Shown here piece after piece: positions 15,490 through 23,981 of a stretch of 64,000 nt of DNA; position 1 is the first letter of the stretch, and each line of letters opens with the position of its first letter. Source of the stretch: CAYNEI01 sp964396185 (lineage in GTDB: Archaea > Thermoplasmatota > SW-10-69-26); assembly GCA_964396185.1 (NCBI GenBank), contig CAYNEI010000001.1, forward strand, positions 186,001-250,000. Direction: 5' to 3'. The notes under the pieces are model-generated. The model was not told the DNA's origin and did no database searches. It saw nothing but the letters and a program-made list of their open reading frames with translations. The translations under genes and the position numbers were made by a program.

Positions 15490-16863
15490 GTGCAGGTGGA
15501 CGAGTACGGGGGCGGCTCTCTTCGGCCAAGCACCGGGCCCAGCCCGCGGGCTGGGCCAGATGAGGGCGTCACGGTGGTCGTGGGCCTCATCCTCACCGCT
15601 GGGCTCATCGCGGTTCTCCTTGTGAACTACCAGCTGCGATGGGTCCCGCTGGCCAAGGAGGAGCACCAGGTCGACCACATGGCTCGCGTCAGCGAGCAGA
15701 TGACCGGCCTGATCGCCACGCTGGACAAGCAGTTGCTCGGCGAGGTCAACACCACCGTCTCCACCCAGGTCAGCCTAGGCGTCCCGGGCAAGGCGTTCCC
15801 GAGCATGGCGCCCATCAGCCACTCCATGACGCTGGAGAGCGCCAGCCAGGCCAACCGGAACCTCACGCTCAACGCCGCCACCATGCGCGTTTACGAGCGA
15901 GATGGAACCTCGCTGGCTGGCGTGGATGAAGCGTGGTGGAGCCCCGGGACCAACACGAGCATCCGCGACGTCGATCACCTCCGCCTGCGCTTCTCCCCCA
16001 TGGCCGAGGGCAGCACCGCCGAGGTCCAGATCGTCGATGCCTCGGGCGTGAACGCGGGCTGGCTGAACGTCACCACCACGAGCATCGGTGCGGCCAACTA
16101 CACCGTGAACACCGTGGTCGAGAACCCCAGCGGGACCGAGATCGCTCGCGAGGAGCGCTTCGCCACGGGCTCCCCCGACCCCTACTTCATCGATGCGCTC
16201 GCGCCGAGCCTCCAGTTCGACGATCTGCTGGCCGCAGCAGCCGCGCCCTTCACGATCACCGTCACGAGCCCGAGCGCCGAGTACGCCATGACCTACGACC
16301 AGACCTTCCCTGGCGGCGTGCTCACCCGGAGCTCAGGAGGCCAGACCCAGGCGGACTGGCAGGAGCGACTGCGCTCGGCCACGCTGAGCTACGAGGCCAC
16401 CAACCCGGATTTCGTTGATCAGAGCTACACCGTCGAGAACGGCGCGCTGCTGCTCGTCCAGCAAGAGGGCGCGGGCTTCGCTGTGGACCCACGACTGGGC
16501 GCCTGGCTCGTCGACGACAACGTGGCGCTGACCCTCACGCTGCCCCGGTTGGCCGTCCAAGATGCCCAAGTGGCCGGCAACACACCGATCAGCCTCCAGA
16601 CCACGACCCTGGAGACCCACTCTCTGGCGGGATGGACCGACGAGCTCACCCTCACCGTGAACACCAGCGCAGCGGCCGCCTGGGCCTCGTTCGTCACCGA
16701 GACCCTGGAGGACGCAGGGATCGATGCGAGCTACTACACCGTCACCACGACCACCTCAACAGCAAGCCTGCGCGTGACCGGGAACCCCTCGAACGGATCT
16801 GGAGTTGAAGATGTCTCCATCGTGCTCCGACACACCCTCATCCGCACCCAACTCGTCCGCTGA
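15490..16863 (+). CDS. Pilin-like surface protein
   Basis: A 457-residue protein with an archaeal pilin-like N-terminus: a polar stretch, then GVTVVVGLILTAGLIAVLLVN as a single hydrophobic segment near residues 27-50, then a long beta-rich, Thr/Ser/Asn-rich ectodomain with many NxT/S sites. It resembles haloarchaeal pilin-like DUF7289-type proteins in layout, but I cannot confirm the family. Start GTG 15490 is chosen from the TATA spacing; ATG 15466 would add eight residues. It lies between the PKD pilin and the secretion ATPase, with 24 nt to the ATPase gene, and is likely a major or accessory pilin of that system. Confidence 0.68.
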   Translation: MQVDEYGGGSLRPSTGPSPRAGPDEGVTVVVGLILTAGLIAVLLVNYQLRWVPLAKEEHQVDHMARVSEQMTGLIATLDKQLLGEVNTTVSTQVSLGVPGKAFPSMAPISHSMTLESASQANRNLTLNAATMRVYERDGTSLAGVDEAWWSPGTNTSIRDVDHLRLRFSPMAEGSTAEVQIVDASGVNAGWLNVTTTSIGAANYTVNTVVENPSGTEIAREERFATGSPDPYFIDALAPSLQFDDLLAAAAAPFTITVTSPSAEYAMTYDQTFPGGVLTRSSGGQTQADWQERLRSATLSYEATNPDFVDQSYTVENGALLLVQQEGAGFAVDPRLGAWLVDDNVALTLTLPRLAVQDAQVAGNTPISLQTTTLETHSLAGWTDELTLTVNTSAAAAWASFVTETLEDAGIDASYYTVTTTTSTASLRVTGNPSNGSGVEDVSIVLRHTLIRTQLVR

Positions 16864-16887
16864 CCCACAAGCCCCAGGAGGTGCCCC

Positions 16888-19077
16888 ATGAGGCTCCCCT
16901 GGCGGCGCGAGACAGAGGACGGGCCCGAGGGCCAGGCCGACGACCGGGCAGCCAACGCGCACGACCGGACCGACGAGCCCACCGAGATCGATCACCTCCT
17001 GGCCCATCCCTGGGGTCCACCCGCCCTCGGCCAACCTCCCGCAGGCCCTCAACCCCTGGCGCGACCCCCTCGGGATGAGCCAGGGGGGCCAGCCGGCGCC
17101 GATGACATGGAACCCGCTCAGATCGAGCGGCTTGACGCCCACGAGACCGAGGCGGCAGACCCGATGGAGTTGGCCGATGTCACAGCCCTCGGCGCCGCTG
17201 ACGAGCGGTCGACTCGTGGTGCTGGCGATCAGGGTGGCGCGATCAGGGGGTTCCAGGAGCCTGACCCCCACACGGAGCCCACGACCCCCAGCCATGCGCC
17301 GCTTGAAGCGGATCGGGAGACCAAACGCATGATCGAGGAGCTCGGCCAGGCCCACGAAGGGCGCAGCAAGCGAGCACGCGCCAAAGCGACGAAACGGGCG
17401 CGCAAGGCCCGCGAGCTCGCCGAGAAGGCCGCACGCGAGTCCGAGCTGGACCCGGAGCGCCCCGTCACCGCGATCCCGGAGATCACCGACCCCTCCATCG
17501 AGGAGGTCGAGTTCTTCACCATCGAACAGAACCGCTCCTACGTACGCATCCTGTTCGACGAACGGACCAACCAGTACCTCTACGAGGTCATCGAACCCCA
17601 GCTCACGGACGCCGAGCAGGGGGCCCTCGAGTTCCTCCGCGAAACCCTCGTGCGCACCATGGATGGCCGCAAGGACCCGGACGAGGACTGGGAGGGCTAC
17701 CTCGTCGAGGCCGTCGATGGCGCCATCGTGGACCACTCCATGCTTGTGGACCACGTCTCCAAGCAGCGCCTTCACCACCGGATCCGGCGGGAGTTCCTGG
17801 GCTACGGCCCCATCGACGTTCTGATGAAGGACCCCATGATCGAGGATATCTCGTGCGACGGTCCCGACATCCCGATCTACGTCTTCCACCGGCGCTACGA
17901 GTCCATCAAGACCAACGTCCTCTGGGAGAACGAACCCGAGCTCGACTCCTTCGTCATCAAGCTCGCCCAGCGCAGCGGCAAGCACATCAGCATCGCGGAA
18001 CCCATGCTGGATGCCACGCTCCCTGATACGAGCCGGTTGCAGGCCACGCTGGCCCGCGAGGTGACCACTCGGGGCTCCTCGTTCACCATCCGCAAGTTCC
18101 GCTCGGATCCCCTTACCGCACCGGATCTGATCCGGCTCGGCACGATCAACGCGCGCATCGCGGCCTACCTCTGGATGGCCATGGAGGATGGCGCGCCCAT
18201 GCTGTTGGCCGGGGGCACCGCTTCGGGCAAGACCACGACGCTCAACGCGATCTGCCAGTTCATCCCGCCCGCCAAGAAGATCGTGAGCATCGAGGACACG
18301 CGTGAGATCCACCTCATCCACGAGAACTGGATCGCCGGGCTGACCCGGGCTGGCTTCACCGGCGCGGGCAAGCAGGGCGAGGGATCGATCGGTATGTACC
18401 AGTTGCTGGAGAGCGCTCTGCGCCAGCGCCCCGAGTACCTCCTGGTCGGCGAGGTCCGCGGGCCTGAGGCCCAGACCCTCTTCCAGGCCATGGCCACGGG
18501 CCATGCCACCTACTCGACCCTGCACGGGGACTCGGTGATGAGCGCGGTGTACCGACTCGAGAACCCGCCGATCGATATCCCGCGTCTGATGCTCCAGACC
18601 CTGGACTGCGTCGCCGTCCAAGTGCAAGCCCGGGTCGACGACCAGCTGGTCCGTCGCCTCAAGGAGCTTACCGAGATCGTCGGCATCGATTCCCGCACGG
18701 GGGACCTGTTGACCAACCAGGTCTACCGGTGGGATCCACGCAAGGACACTTTCCGCTACATGGGCAAGAGCCACGTGCTCGAGCGGCGCATGGAGAAGCA
18801 CAACCTCACCCCCGAGCAGGTCGAGGCGGAGTGGGAGAACCGCGCGCTGCTGTTGGACTGGATGGTGGACAAGGGCATCCGGCACATCCGCGACGTCTCC
18901 ACCGTGCTCACCGCCTACTACGCCCGCCCAGAGGCGGTGCTCGACCGGGTCAGGGGGTCCATGGAGCCCGCGGCCGTCGAGGAGCTTCTTGAGGCCCAAG
19001 ACCATGAGCTCGCTGATCCAACCGGCGCGGAGGAGCCAGTCGGGGACGAGGAGGTGAGCCCGGGTGGCCCTGGATAG
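16888..19077 (+). CDS. Type II/IV secretion system ATPase (archaeal pilus, TadA/GspE-like)
   Basis: A 729-residue cytoplasmic motor ATPase of the VirB11/GspE/FlaI superfamily, powering pilus assembly. The first 190 residues are polar, acidic and Pro-rich, probably disordered, and include a highly basic coiled segment (RSKRARAKATKRARKARE). The N-terminal domain of the family starts near 205. The ATPase core has Walker A GGTASGKTT near residue 441-449, an Asp box (SIEDTREIHL), a Walker B region (LLVGEVRG) and a His box (GHATYSTLHGD). The long N-terminal extension is unusual; FlaI-like proteins are normally about 550 residues. ATG is preceded by CAGGAGG. It overlaps the next gene by 14 nt, suggesting coupled translation. 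Confidence 0.92.
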   Translation: MRLPWRRETEDGPEGQADDRAANAHDRTDEPTEIDHLLAHPWGPPALGQPPAGPQPLARPPRDEPGGPAGADDMEPAQIERLDAHETEAADPMELADVTALGAADERSTRGAGDQGGAIRGFQEPDPHTEPTTPSHAPLEADRETKRMIEELGQAHEGRSKRARAKATKRARKARELAEKAARESELDPERPVTAIPEITDPSIEEVEFFTIEQNRSYVRILFDERTNQYLYEVIEPQLTDAEQGALEFLRETLVRTMDGRKDPDEDWEGYLVEAVDGAIVDHSMLVDHVSKQRLHHRIRREFLGYGPIDVLMKDPMIEDISCDGPDIPIYVFHRRYESIKTNVLWENEPELDSFVIKLAQRSGKHISIAEPMLDATLPDTSRLQATLAREVTTRGSSFTIRKFRSDPLTAPDLIRLGTINARIAAYLWMAMEDGAPMLLAGGTASGKTTTLNAICQFIPPAKKIVSIEDTREIHLIHENWIAGLTRAGFTGAGKQGEGSIGMYQLLESALRQRPEYLLVGEVRGPEAQTLFQAMATGHATYSTLHGDSVMSAVYRLENPPIDIPRLMLQTLDCVAVQVQARVDDQLVRRLKELTEIVGIDSRTGDLLTNQVYRWDPRKDTFRYMGKSHVLERRMEKHNLTPEQVEAEWENRALLLDWMVDKGIRHIRDVSTVLTAYYARPEAVLDRVRGSMEPAAVEELLEAQDHELADPTGAEEPVGDEEVSPGGPG

Positions 19078-19948
19078 CTACCAGCGGTGGGCTTACCGGG
19101 TGCTGGGCCGCCGCGTGGATCAGCGCCCCAGCGCGCACGGCCACCTCCGCATCGCGCTTCAGCGCGCCCACATCCATCAGCGTCCCGAGGCCTACCTGGG
19201 GACCGCGTACCTGAACATGATCCTGGCCTTCACGAGCACCCTGCTCGTGCTAGGCCTCGTAGCCGCCCTCGACGCCCTCGGCGTGTTCACGCCTCCACGC
19301 TTGGTCTACTTCGTGCTCGTCCCGCTTCCCCTTGTCTCCACCCTGTCCATCTACCTGCTCACCTACCTGATCCCTGACATCAAGGCCTACAACCGGGCCA
19401 GGGACATCGATGCCAAGCTCCCATACGCCCTCAACTACATGGCCGCCATGGCCTCGGCAGGCGTGACGCCGGCCAAGATCTTCTCAAGCCTGGCCCGGCA
19501 ACCGGTCTACGGGGAGATGGCCGAGGAGGCAGCCCTGGTCAGCCGGGACCTCGCCGTTCTCGGCAGGGACCTGCTCACCTCGCTCACAGCAGCCGTCGAC
19601 CGCTCCCCCTCCACCAAGCTCCAGGACTTCCTGCAGGGAGCGATCACGTCCATCAGCTCCGGAGGGAAGCTGGATCGCTACCTCAGCTCGAAGGCCGAGC
19701 AGTTCGTCAAAGAGAACCGGCAAGAGCAGCGCAAGTTCCTCGAGAACCTGGGCGTGCTGGCCGAGAGCTACGTGACCCTTGTCGTCGCGGGCCCGCTCTT
19801 CGTCATCGTGCTCTTGAGCGTCATGATCCTGTTCGGTGGAAGCGAGTCCCAGATGCTCGCCCTGGGCTACCTGCTCGTGCTCGTGCTCGTGCCGCTGGCC
19901 CAGGCGGGCTTCGCGGTCGCGATCCTGAGCGTCACACCGGAGGCCTAA
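19064..19948 (+). CDS. Type II secretion F-family membrane platform protein (TadB/FlaJ-like) 1
   Basis: A 294-residue integral membrane protein of the T2SSF family, the inner-membrane platform with which the pilus ATPase works. It has two N-terminal hydrophobic segments (about 45-65 and 80-105), a cytoplasmic helical domain with the family pattern LPYALNYMAAMASAGV and TSISSGGKLDRYL, and two C-terminal segments (about 232-253 and 263-290). The GTG start lies inside the end of the ATPase gene after GAGGTG. It is followed after 3 nt by a second F-family gene. In archaeal pilus systems one or two such proteins are normal. Confidence 0.9.
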   Translation: MALDSYQRWAYRVLGRRVDQRPSAHGHLRIALQRAHIHQRPEAYLGTAYLNMILAFTSTLLVLGLVAALDALGVFTPPRLVYFVLVPLPLVSTLSIYLLTYLIPDIKAYNRARDIDAKLPYALNYMAAMASAGVTPAKIFSSLARQPVYGEMAEEAALVSRDLAVLGRDLLTSLTAAVDRSPSTKLQDFLQGAITSISSGGKLDRYLSSKAEQFVKENRQEQRKFLENLGVLAESYVTLVVAGPLFVIVLLSVMILFGGSESQMLALGYLLVLVLVPLAQAGFAVAILSVTPEA

Positions 19949-19951
19949 CCC

Positions 19952-20857
19952 ATGACCAAGCGCACGGGAGAAGCCAGGACCGAGCTCTTGATCCTGGTCG
20001 GATCCGGGATCGTCGCCGGGATCCTGCTCGCCATCTCGGCGCTCACGTTCATGGGGACCCGCGTGCCCAGGCTCGCTCTGGACCAACACCAGTGGGTGGA
20101 TGTCTTCTGCCTTGCCCTGCTGGCCGCCCTCGGGCCCTACGGGTTCTACCGCCATCGCGTGGCCAAGCGGATCCGGAACATGGAGGAGCGCTTCCCTGAT
20201 TTCCTGCGCGACCTTGCAGCCAGCAAACAGGCGGGCTTGACCCTGGACAACGCGGTGCGCATCGCAGCCAAGGGGGAGTACGGAGCCCTCACGCCGGACA
20301 TCCAGAAGATGGCCGACCAGATCTCCTGGAACGTGCCCTTCGAGGAGGCCCTCATGCGCTTGTCCGAACGCGTCAACACGCCGCTCGTCGAGCGCGCCTG
20401 CACGCTGATCAACGAGGCCAGCCGGTCCGGGGCGCATGTCACCGATGTCCTGGAGGCAGCCGCGGTGGATGCCCGCGAGCTCAAGACGCTTGAGACGAGC
20501 CGGCGCATGACCATGGGCCTCTACACGGTCGTGGTCTACATCGCCTTCCTCGTCTTCCTGGGCGTGGCCGCGGTGCTCTACGCAAGCTTCATCCCGGAGG
20601 TCCTGGCGACCACCCAGGGCGGAGCCGGCACCGGGCTCGGCCAAGGGGGTGCAGGGGGCGGTGTCACGTCAACCTTCCAGACCGGCGGGATCACCCTGCT
20701 CGACTTCCGCACGTTCTTCTTCCTGGCCGCCGTGGCCCAAGGCCTCGGGAACGGCGTGCTCAGCGGCATCTTGGAAACCGGCAAGCCCCTGGCCGGGCTC
20801 CGCCACGCCTTCGTGATGGTCCTGGCCAGCTACCTCGTGTTCGGCTTGTTGCTCTGA
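19952..20857 (+). CDS. Type II secretion F-family membrane platform protein (TadC/FlaJ-like) 2
   Basis: A 301-residue partner of the preceding protein. Two N-terminal hydrophobic segments are followed by the cytoplasmic domain typical of T2SSF, with FPDFLRDLAASKQAGLTLD and a repeat of the helical bundle. C-terminal membrane segments lie near 190-215 and 245-300. A Gly-rich loop (GGAGTGLGQGGAGGGV) lies between the last segments and is probably outside the membrane. The gene follows the first platform gene by 3 nt and ends the pilus-like cluster. The next gene has its own TATA-like box. Confidence 0.88.
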   Translation: MTKRTGEARTELLILVGSGIVAGILLAISALTFMGTRVPRLALDQHQWVDVFCLALLAALGPYGFYRHRVAKRIRNMEERFPDFLRDLAASKQAGLTLDNAVRIAAKGEYGALTPDIQKMADQISWNVPFEEALMRLSERVNTPLVERACTLINEASRSGAHVTDVLEAAAVDARELKTLETSRRMTMGLYTVVVYIAFLVFLGVAAVLYASFIPEVLATTQGGAGTGLGQGGAGGGVTSTFQTGGITLLDFRTFFFLAAVAQGLGNGVLSGILETGKPLAGLRHAFVMVLASYLVFGLLL

Positions 20858-20875
20858 TCCTTGGCATCCACGCTC

Positions 20876-20883
20876 CTTTTAAG
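20876..20883 (+). promoter_or_regulatory. TATA-like box for ATP-grasp gene 1
   Basis: CTTTTAAG, 26-33 nt before the ATG at 20909. It separates the ATP-grasp genes from the pilus cluster. Confidence 0.55.
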
Positions 20884-20908
20884 CTCAGATGCCCCTGGCC
20901 GCTCCTCG

Positions 20909-22297
20909 ATGATCGAACATATCGGCCGGGTCAACATGGACTTCATGGTCCGGCTCGCCTCGGATCCCACATGGGCGTGCGAGGAGCTCGAGGCGATCCA
21001 GGCGTACAACGCCAAGCATGGTGCGCTCTACGGGGAGGACCCGGTGCCGGTCTCGGTCAAGCCGAACTTCATCAGCCCTCGACAGGACTCGATCATCAAG
21101 GCTAGCGTGCGCCATCTCATCGGGGCCCTGGACCGATTCATCGAGGCCTTCCTGGCCTCCGAGCAGCTCCAGGAGCTCTGGGGGGTCAGCCAGGAGGAGC
21201 TCGAGCTCTACAACGTCGACCCTGGCTACGAGGGCGCGATCCAGGTCTCCCGGTTCGACGGGTTCCTGCGCGACCACGACCTCAAGTTCCTCGAGTTCAA
21301 CTGTGACAGCCCCGGTGGAGCCGGCTACGCCGAGGTCATCCACGAGGCCTTCAACGCCATGTGCGAGCGCAACCCCGGCCTCGACCAGGGCTACGACATG
21401 GCGCGCATGGAGACGGTGTCCGCACTGAGCCGAACGCTCACGACCTGTTACGAGGGTTGGCGCCGGGAGCGCGCCGAGCACCCCCGCGACCCGTTCATCG
21501 TGGTGACCGACTGGACGGACGTGGGCTCGCGCCCGGACATCGACATCACCGTCGATCGGTTCCAGCAAGCCGGCCTGGACGCCGTGTTCGCCGACCCCCG
21601 GGAGCTCAACTTCGACGGCCAGCATCTGCAGCTAGACGGGCGCCAGGTGGACCTGGTCTACAAGCGGGTGATCGTCAAGGAGCTCTTGGAAGCCGAGGAG
21701 GCCAACGGCCTGCTCGAGGCCTACAAGGCCGGAGCGGTCTGCATGGTCAACCCGCCGCGCTCGGTCATCGTGGGCAACAAGAAGATCATGGCCGCCCTGC
21801 GCCTCCCGGAAGTGCGAGAGGCCCTCACCCCCGAGCAGCGGCGGGCCGTGGACACCTTCGTCCCATGGACCGAGATCCTGCGCGATGCCCGGGTCGACTT
21901 CCAGGGCTACCAGGTCGACCTGAAGGGGTTCGTCGTGGACAACAAGGACAGCTTCGTGCTCAAGGCCGCGCGCAGCTACGGCGGCATGGACGTCCACCTG
22001 GGCTTCGAGACGCCCGACCACGAATGGCTCTCCCTGATCGAGGAGCACATGGACGACAACGACTGGATCGTGCAAGAGCTCGTGGAGATCCCGCGCGAGC
22101 TCCACCCGAAGATCAGCCAGGGCGGTGTGCGCATGGAGCTGATGAACGTGAACCTCAACCCCTTCGTGTTCGGAGGCCAGTACGCTGGGGCCTACACGCG
22201 CATCTCGAAGCACAACATCATCAACGTCAGCTCCGGAGGGGGCTTGACGCCGACGATCCCGGTGGCGGCCACCGAGGACGTGGCCGGCGATCCTTGA
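20909..22297 (+). CDS. Circularly permuted ATP-grasp ligase-like protein 1
   Basis: A 462-residue protein resembling the circularly permuted ATP-grasp/glutathionylspermidine synthase-like group, enzymes that join a carboxylate to an amine using ATP. Conserved stretches include EFNCDSPGGAG (from residue 129), an ATP-binding lysine segment VLKAARSYGG (350-359), WIVQELVEIPRE, and the Mg-ligand-like NVNLNPFVFGG (413-423), followed by AYTRISK. No signal peptide is seen, so it is cytoplasmic. ATG 20909 is chosen for its TATA spacing; the TTG at 20861 lies before that box. A paralogue follows 91 nt later, and its motifs fall at the same residue numbers. Substrate unknown; an amide-forming or peptide-tagging role is inferred from the fold. 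Confidence 0.78.
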   Translation: MIEHIGRVNMDFMVRLASDPTWACEELEAIQAYNAKHGALYGEDPVPVSVKPNFISPRQDSIIKASVRHLIGALDRFIEAFLASEQLQELWGVSQEELELYNVDPGYEGAIQVSRFDGFLRDHDLKFLEFNCDSPGGAGYAEVIHEAFNAMCERNPGLDQGYDMARMETVSALSRTLTTCYEGWRRERAEHPRDPFIVVTDWTDVGSRPDIDITVDRFQQAGLDAVFADPRELNFDGQHLQLDGRQVDLVYKRVIVKELLEAEEANGLLEAYKAGAVCMVNPPRSVIVGNKKIMAALRLPEVREALTPEQRRAVDTFVPWTEILRDARVDFQGYQVDLKGFVVDNKDSFVLKAARSYGGMDVHLGFETPDHEWLSLIEEHMDDNDWIVQELVEIPRELHPKISQGGVRMELMNVNLNPFVFGGQYAGAYTRISKHNIINVSSGGGLTPTIPVAATEDVAGDP

Positions 22298-22356
22298 CGG
22301 TGTCCTATCGGCGAAGAGGAACCACTCAGATACCACTCCGAGGTTATCCGGGCGCA

Positions 22357-22364
22357 AGTTTATC
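22357..22364 (+). promoter_or_regulatory. TATA-like box for ATP-grasp gene 2
   Basis: AGTTTATC, 25-32 nt before the ATG at 22389. The second ligase gene therefore appears to have its own leaderless promoter. Confidence 0.5.
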
Positions 22365-22388
22365 TCGGATGCGCGCTTGGTCGGCGCC

Positions 22389-23981
22389 ATGACTTCACCC
22401 GTGAGCAACGCCGATCTCAACCTGATCGTCCAGCTTGTGGGTTCGCCGGCCTGGGCGCACGCCGAGCGGGACGCGTTCCTCGAGCACGTGGCCTCTCGCG
22501 GCGCGATCCCGCAAGAGGGCCCGGCCCGGGTCTCGATCAAGCCCAACCTCATCAGCCCCAGCCAGGAGGCCTTGCTGCGCGGGGCGACCCAGGCGATCCA
22601 CGGTGCCCTGGAAGCCCTGGTGGACCGGGTGCTTGAGGACGATGAGCTCCAGGATCGCTGGGGGCTCACATCCCATGCCCTCGAGCTGCTCCAGGTCGAC
22701 CCCGGGTACAGTGGCGCGATCCAGGTCGCCCGCTTCGACGGGTTCCTCGCGGGTGACGCGCTGAAGTTCCTGGAGTTCAACTGTGACAGCCCCGGCGGGG
22801 CCGGGCGGGCAGACGTGCTCCACGAGGCCTTCACCGCGCTGGCTCGGCGCAACCCCGAGCTTGGGCTGGCGGGCTCGCTGGATGAGACCGAGCGGCTTCT
22901 GCACCTGCGAGAGACCCTGTTGGCGTGCTACCGCGAGTGGCGTCTGACCCGTCAGCAAGACCGGGGCGAGGACCCGGTCATCGTGGTCACCGACTGGCGC
23001 GATGTGCCCAGCTTGGCCGACATCGAAATCACGGTTCGCCGGCTCGCCCAGACCGGGCTGGACGTGGTGTTCTGCGACCCCCGCGAGCTCACCCTGGACG
23101 GCGACGACCTCGTGCTCGATGACCGCCGGGTCGACGTGGTCTACAAGCGCGTCATCCTGGACGAGCTGACCGCCTGTAGCCAAGCCTCGGCCCTGCTCGA
23201 GGCCTATCAGGCAGGCACGGTCTGTCTCGTCAACGCGCCGCGCTCGGTGCTTGCAGGCGACAAGAAGACCCTGGCAGGCCTGCGCCACCCCAGCATCCAA
23301 GAGGTGCTCACGTCCGCGCAGCGAGCCGCGGTGGAGCGCCACATCCCCTGGAGCCAGTTGCTTGAGCCCGGTCGGGTCGAGCTGGATGGCTACCGGTTCG
23401 AGCTCACCGAGCTTGTGCGAGAGAACAAGGACCGGTTCGTGCTCAAGGCGGCTCGAGGCTACGGTGGCCGGGACGTGCTGCTCGGGTTCGAGACCCCCGC
23501 CGAGACGTGGGCACGCGCCGTCGAGGACCACGCCAGCGACGGCGATTGGATCGTGCAAGAGCTCGTGGCCATCCCCCAGGACACCTTCCCCACCTTCAAG
23601 CGGGGCCGGGTGCTCGCCGAGACGTTGAACGTGAACATCAACCCCTTCGTCTTCGGCGGCCGCTACGCCGGGGCCTACACGCGCATCTCCAAGCACGCCA
23701 AGATCAACGTGAGCGCCGGTGGTGCCATCGCGCCCACCATCACGGTCCAAGCCCCCTCTGGGATCCCCACACCGGACCCCAACCACAACCACAACCCCAA
23801 CCCCCACGCCCAGGCCATGCCATCGGCCTCGGAACAAGGGCTCACCGACCCGTTGTCCCTCGATGGGAACCGGAAGCTTCCTACCCCCGTGAGCACCTCG
23901 ATGGAGCCAGACGCCGGTGGGACCCCCTACCCGGTCAGTACCCGGCCCGACGGCCGGACACGAGGGATCGAGCGTTCATGA
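22389..23981 (+). CDS. Circularly permuted ATP-grasp ligase-like protein 2
   Basis: A 530-residue paralogue of the preceding protein. It is collinear over its first 455 residues: EFNCDSPGGAG from residue 129, VLKAARGYGGRDV, WIVQELVAIPQD and NVNINPFVFGGRYAGAYT. It differs by an extra C-terminal tail of about 75 residues, rich in Pro, Asn, His and Ser (NHNHNPNPH), likely disordered. ATG 22389 follows the TATA-like box; a TTG 12 nt earlier is less likely. The stop overlaps the start of the amidohydrolase-like gene in ATGA, so the two are translated together and probably work together. The function is inferred only as ATP-dependent ligation. Confidence 0.78.
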   Translation: MTSPVSNADLNLIVQLVGSPAWAHAERDAFLEHVASRGAIPQEGPARVSIKPNLISPSQEALLRGATQAIHGALEALVDRVLEDDELQDRWGLTSHALELLQVDPGYSGAIQVARFDGFLAGDALKFLEFNCDSPGGAGRADVLHEAFTALARRNPELGLAGSLDETERLLHLRETLLACYREWRLTRQQDRGEDPVIVVTDWRDVPSLADIEITVRRLAQTGLDVVFCDPRELTLDGDDLVLDDRRVDVVYKRVILDELTACSQASALLEAYQAGTVCLVNAPRSVLAGDKKTLAGLRHPSIQEVLTSAQRAAVERHIPWSQLLEPGRVELDGYRFELTELVRENKDRFVLKAARGYGGRDVLLGFETPAETWARAVEDHASDGDWIVQELVAIPQDTFPTFKRGRVLAETLNVNINPFVFGGRYAGAYTRISKHAKINVSAGGAIAPTITVQAPSGIPTPDPNHNHNPNPHAQAMPSASEQGLTDPLSLDGNRKLPTPVSTSMEPDAGGTPYPVSTRPDGRTRGIERS

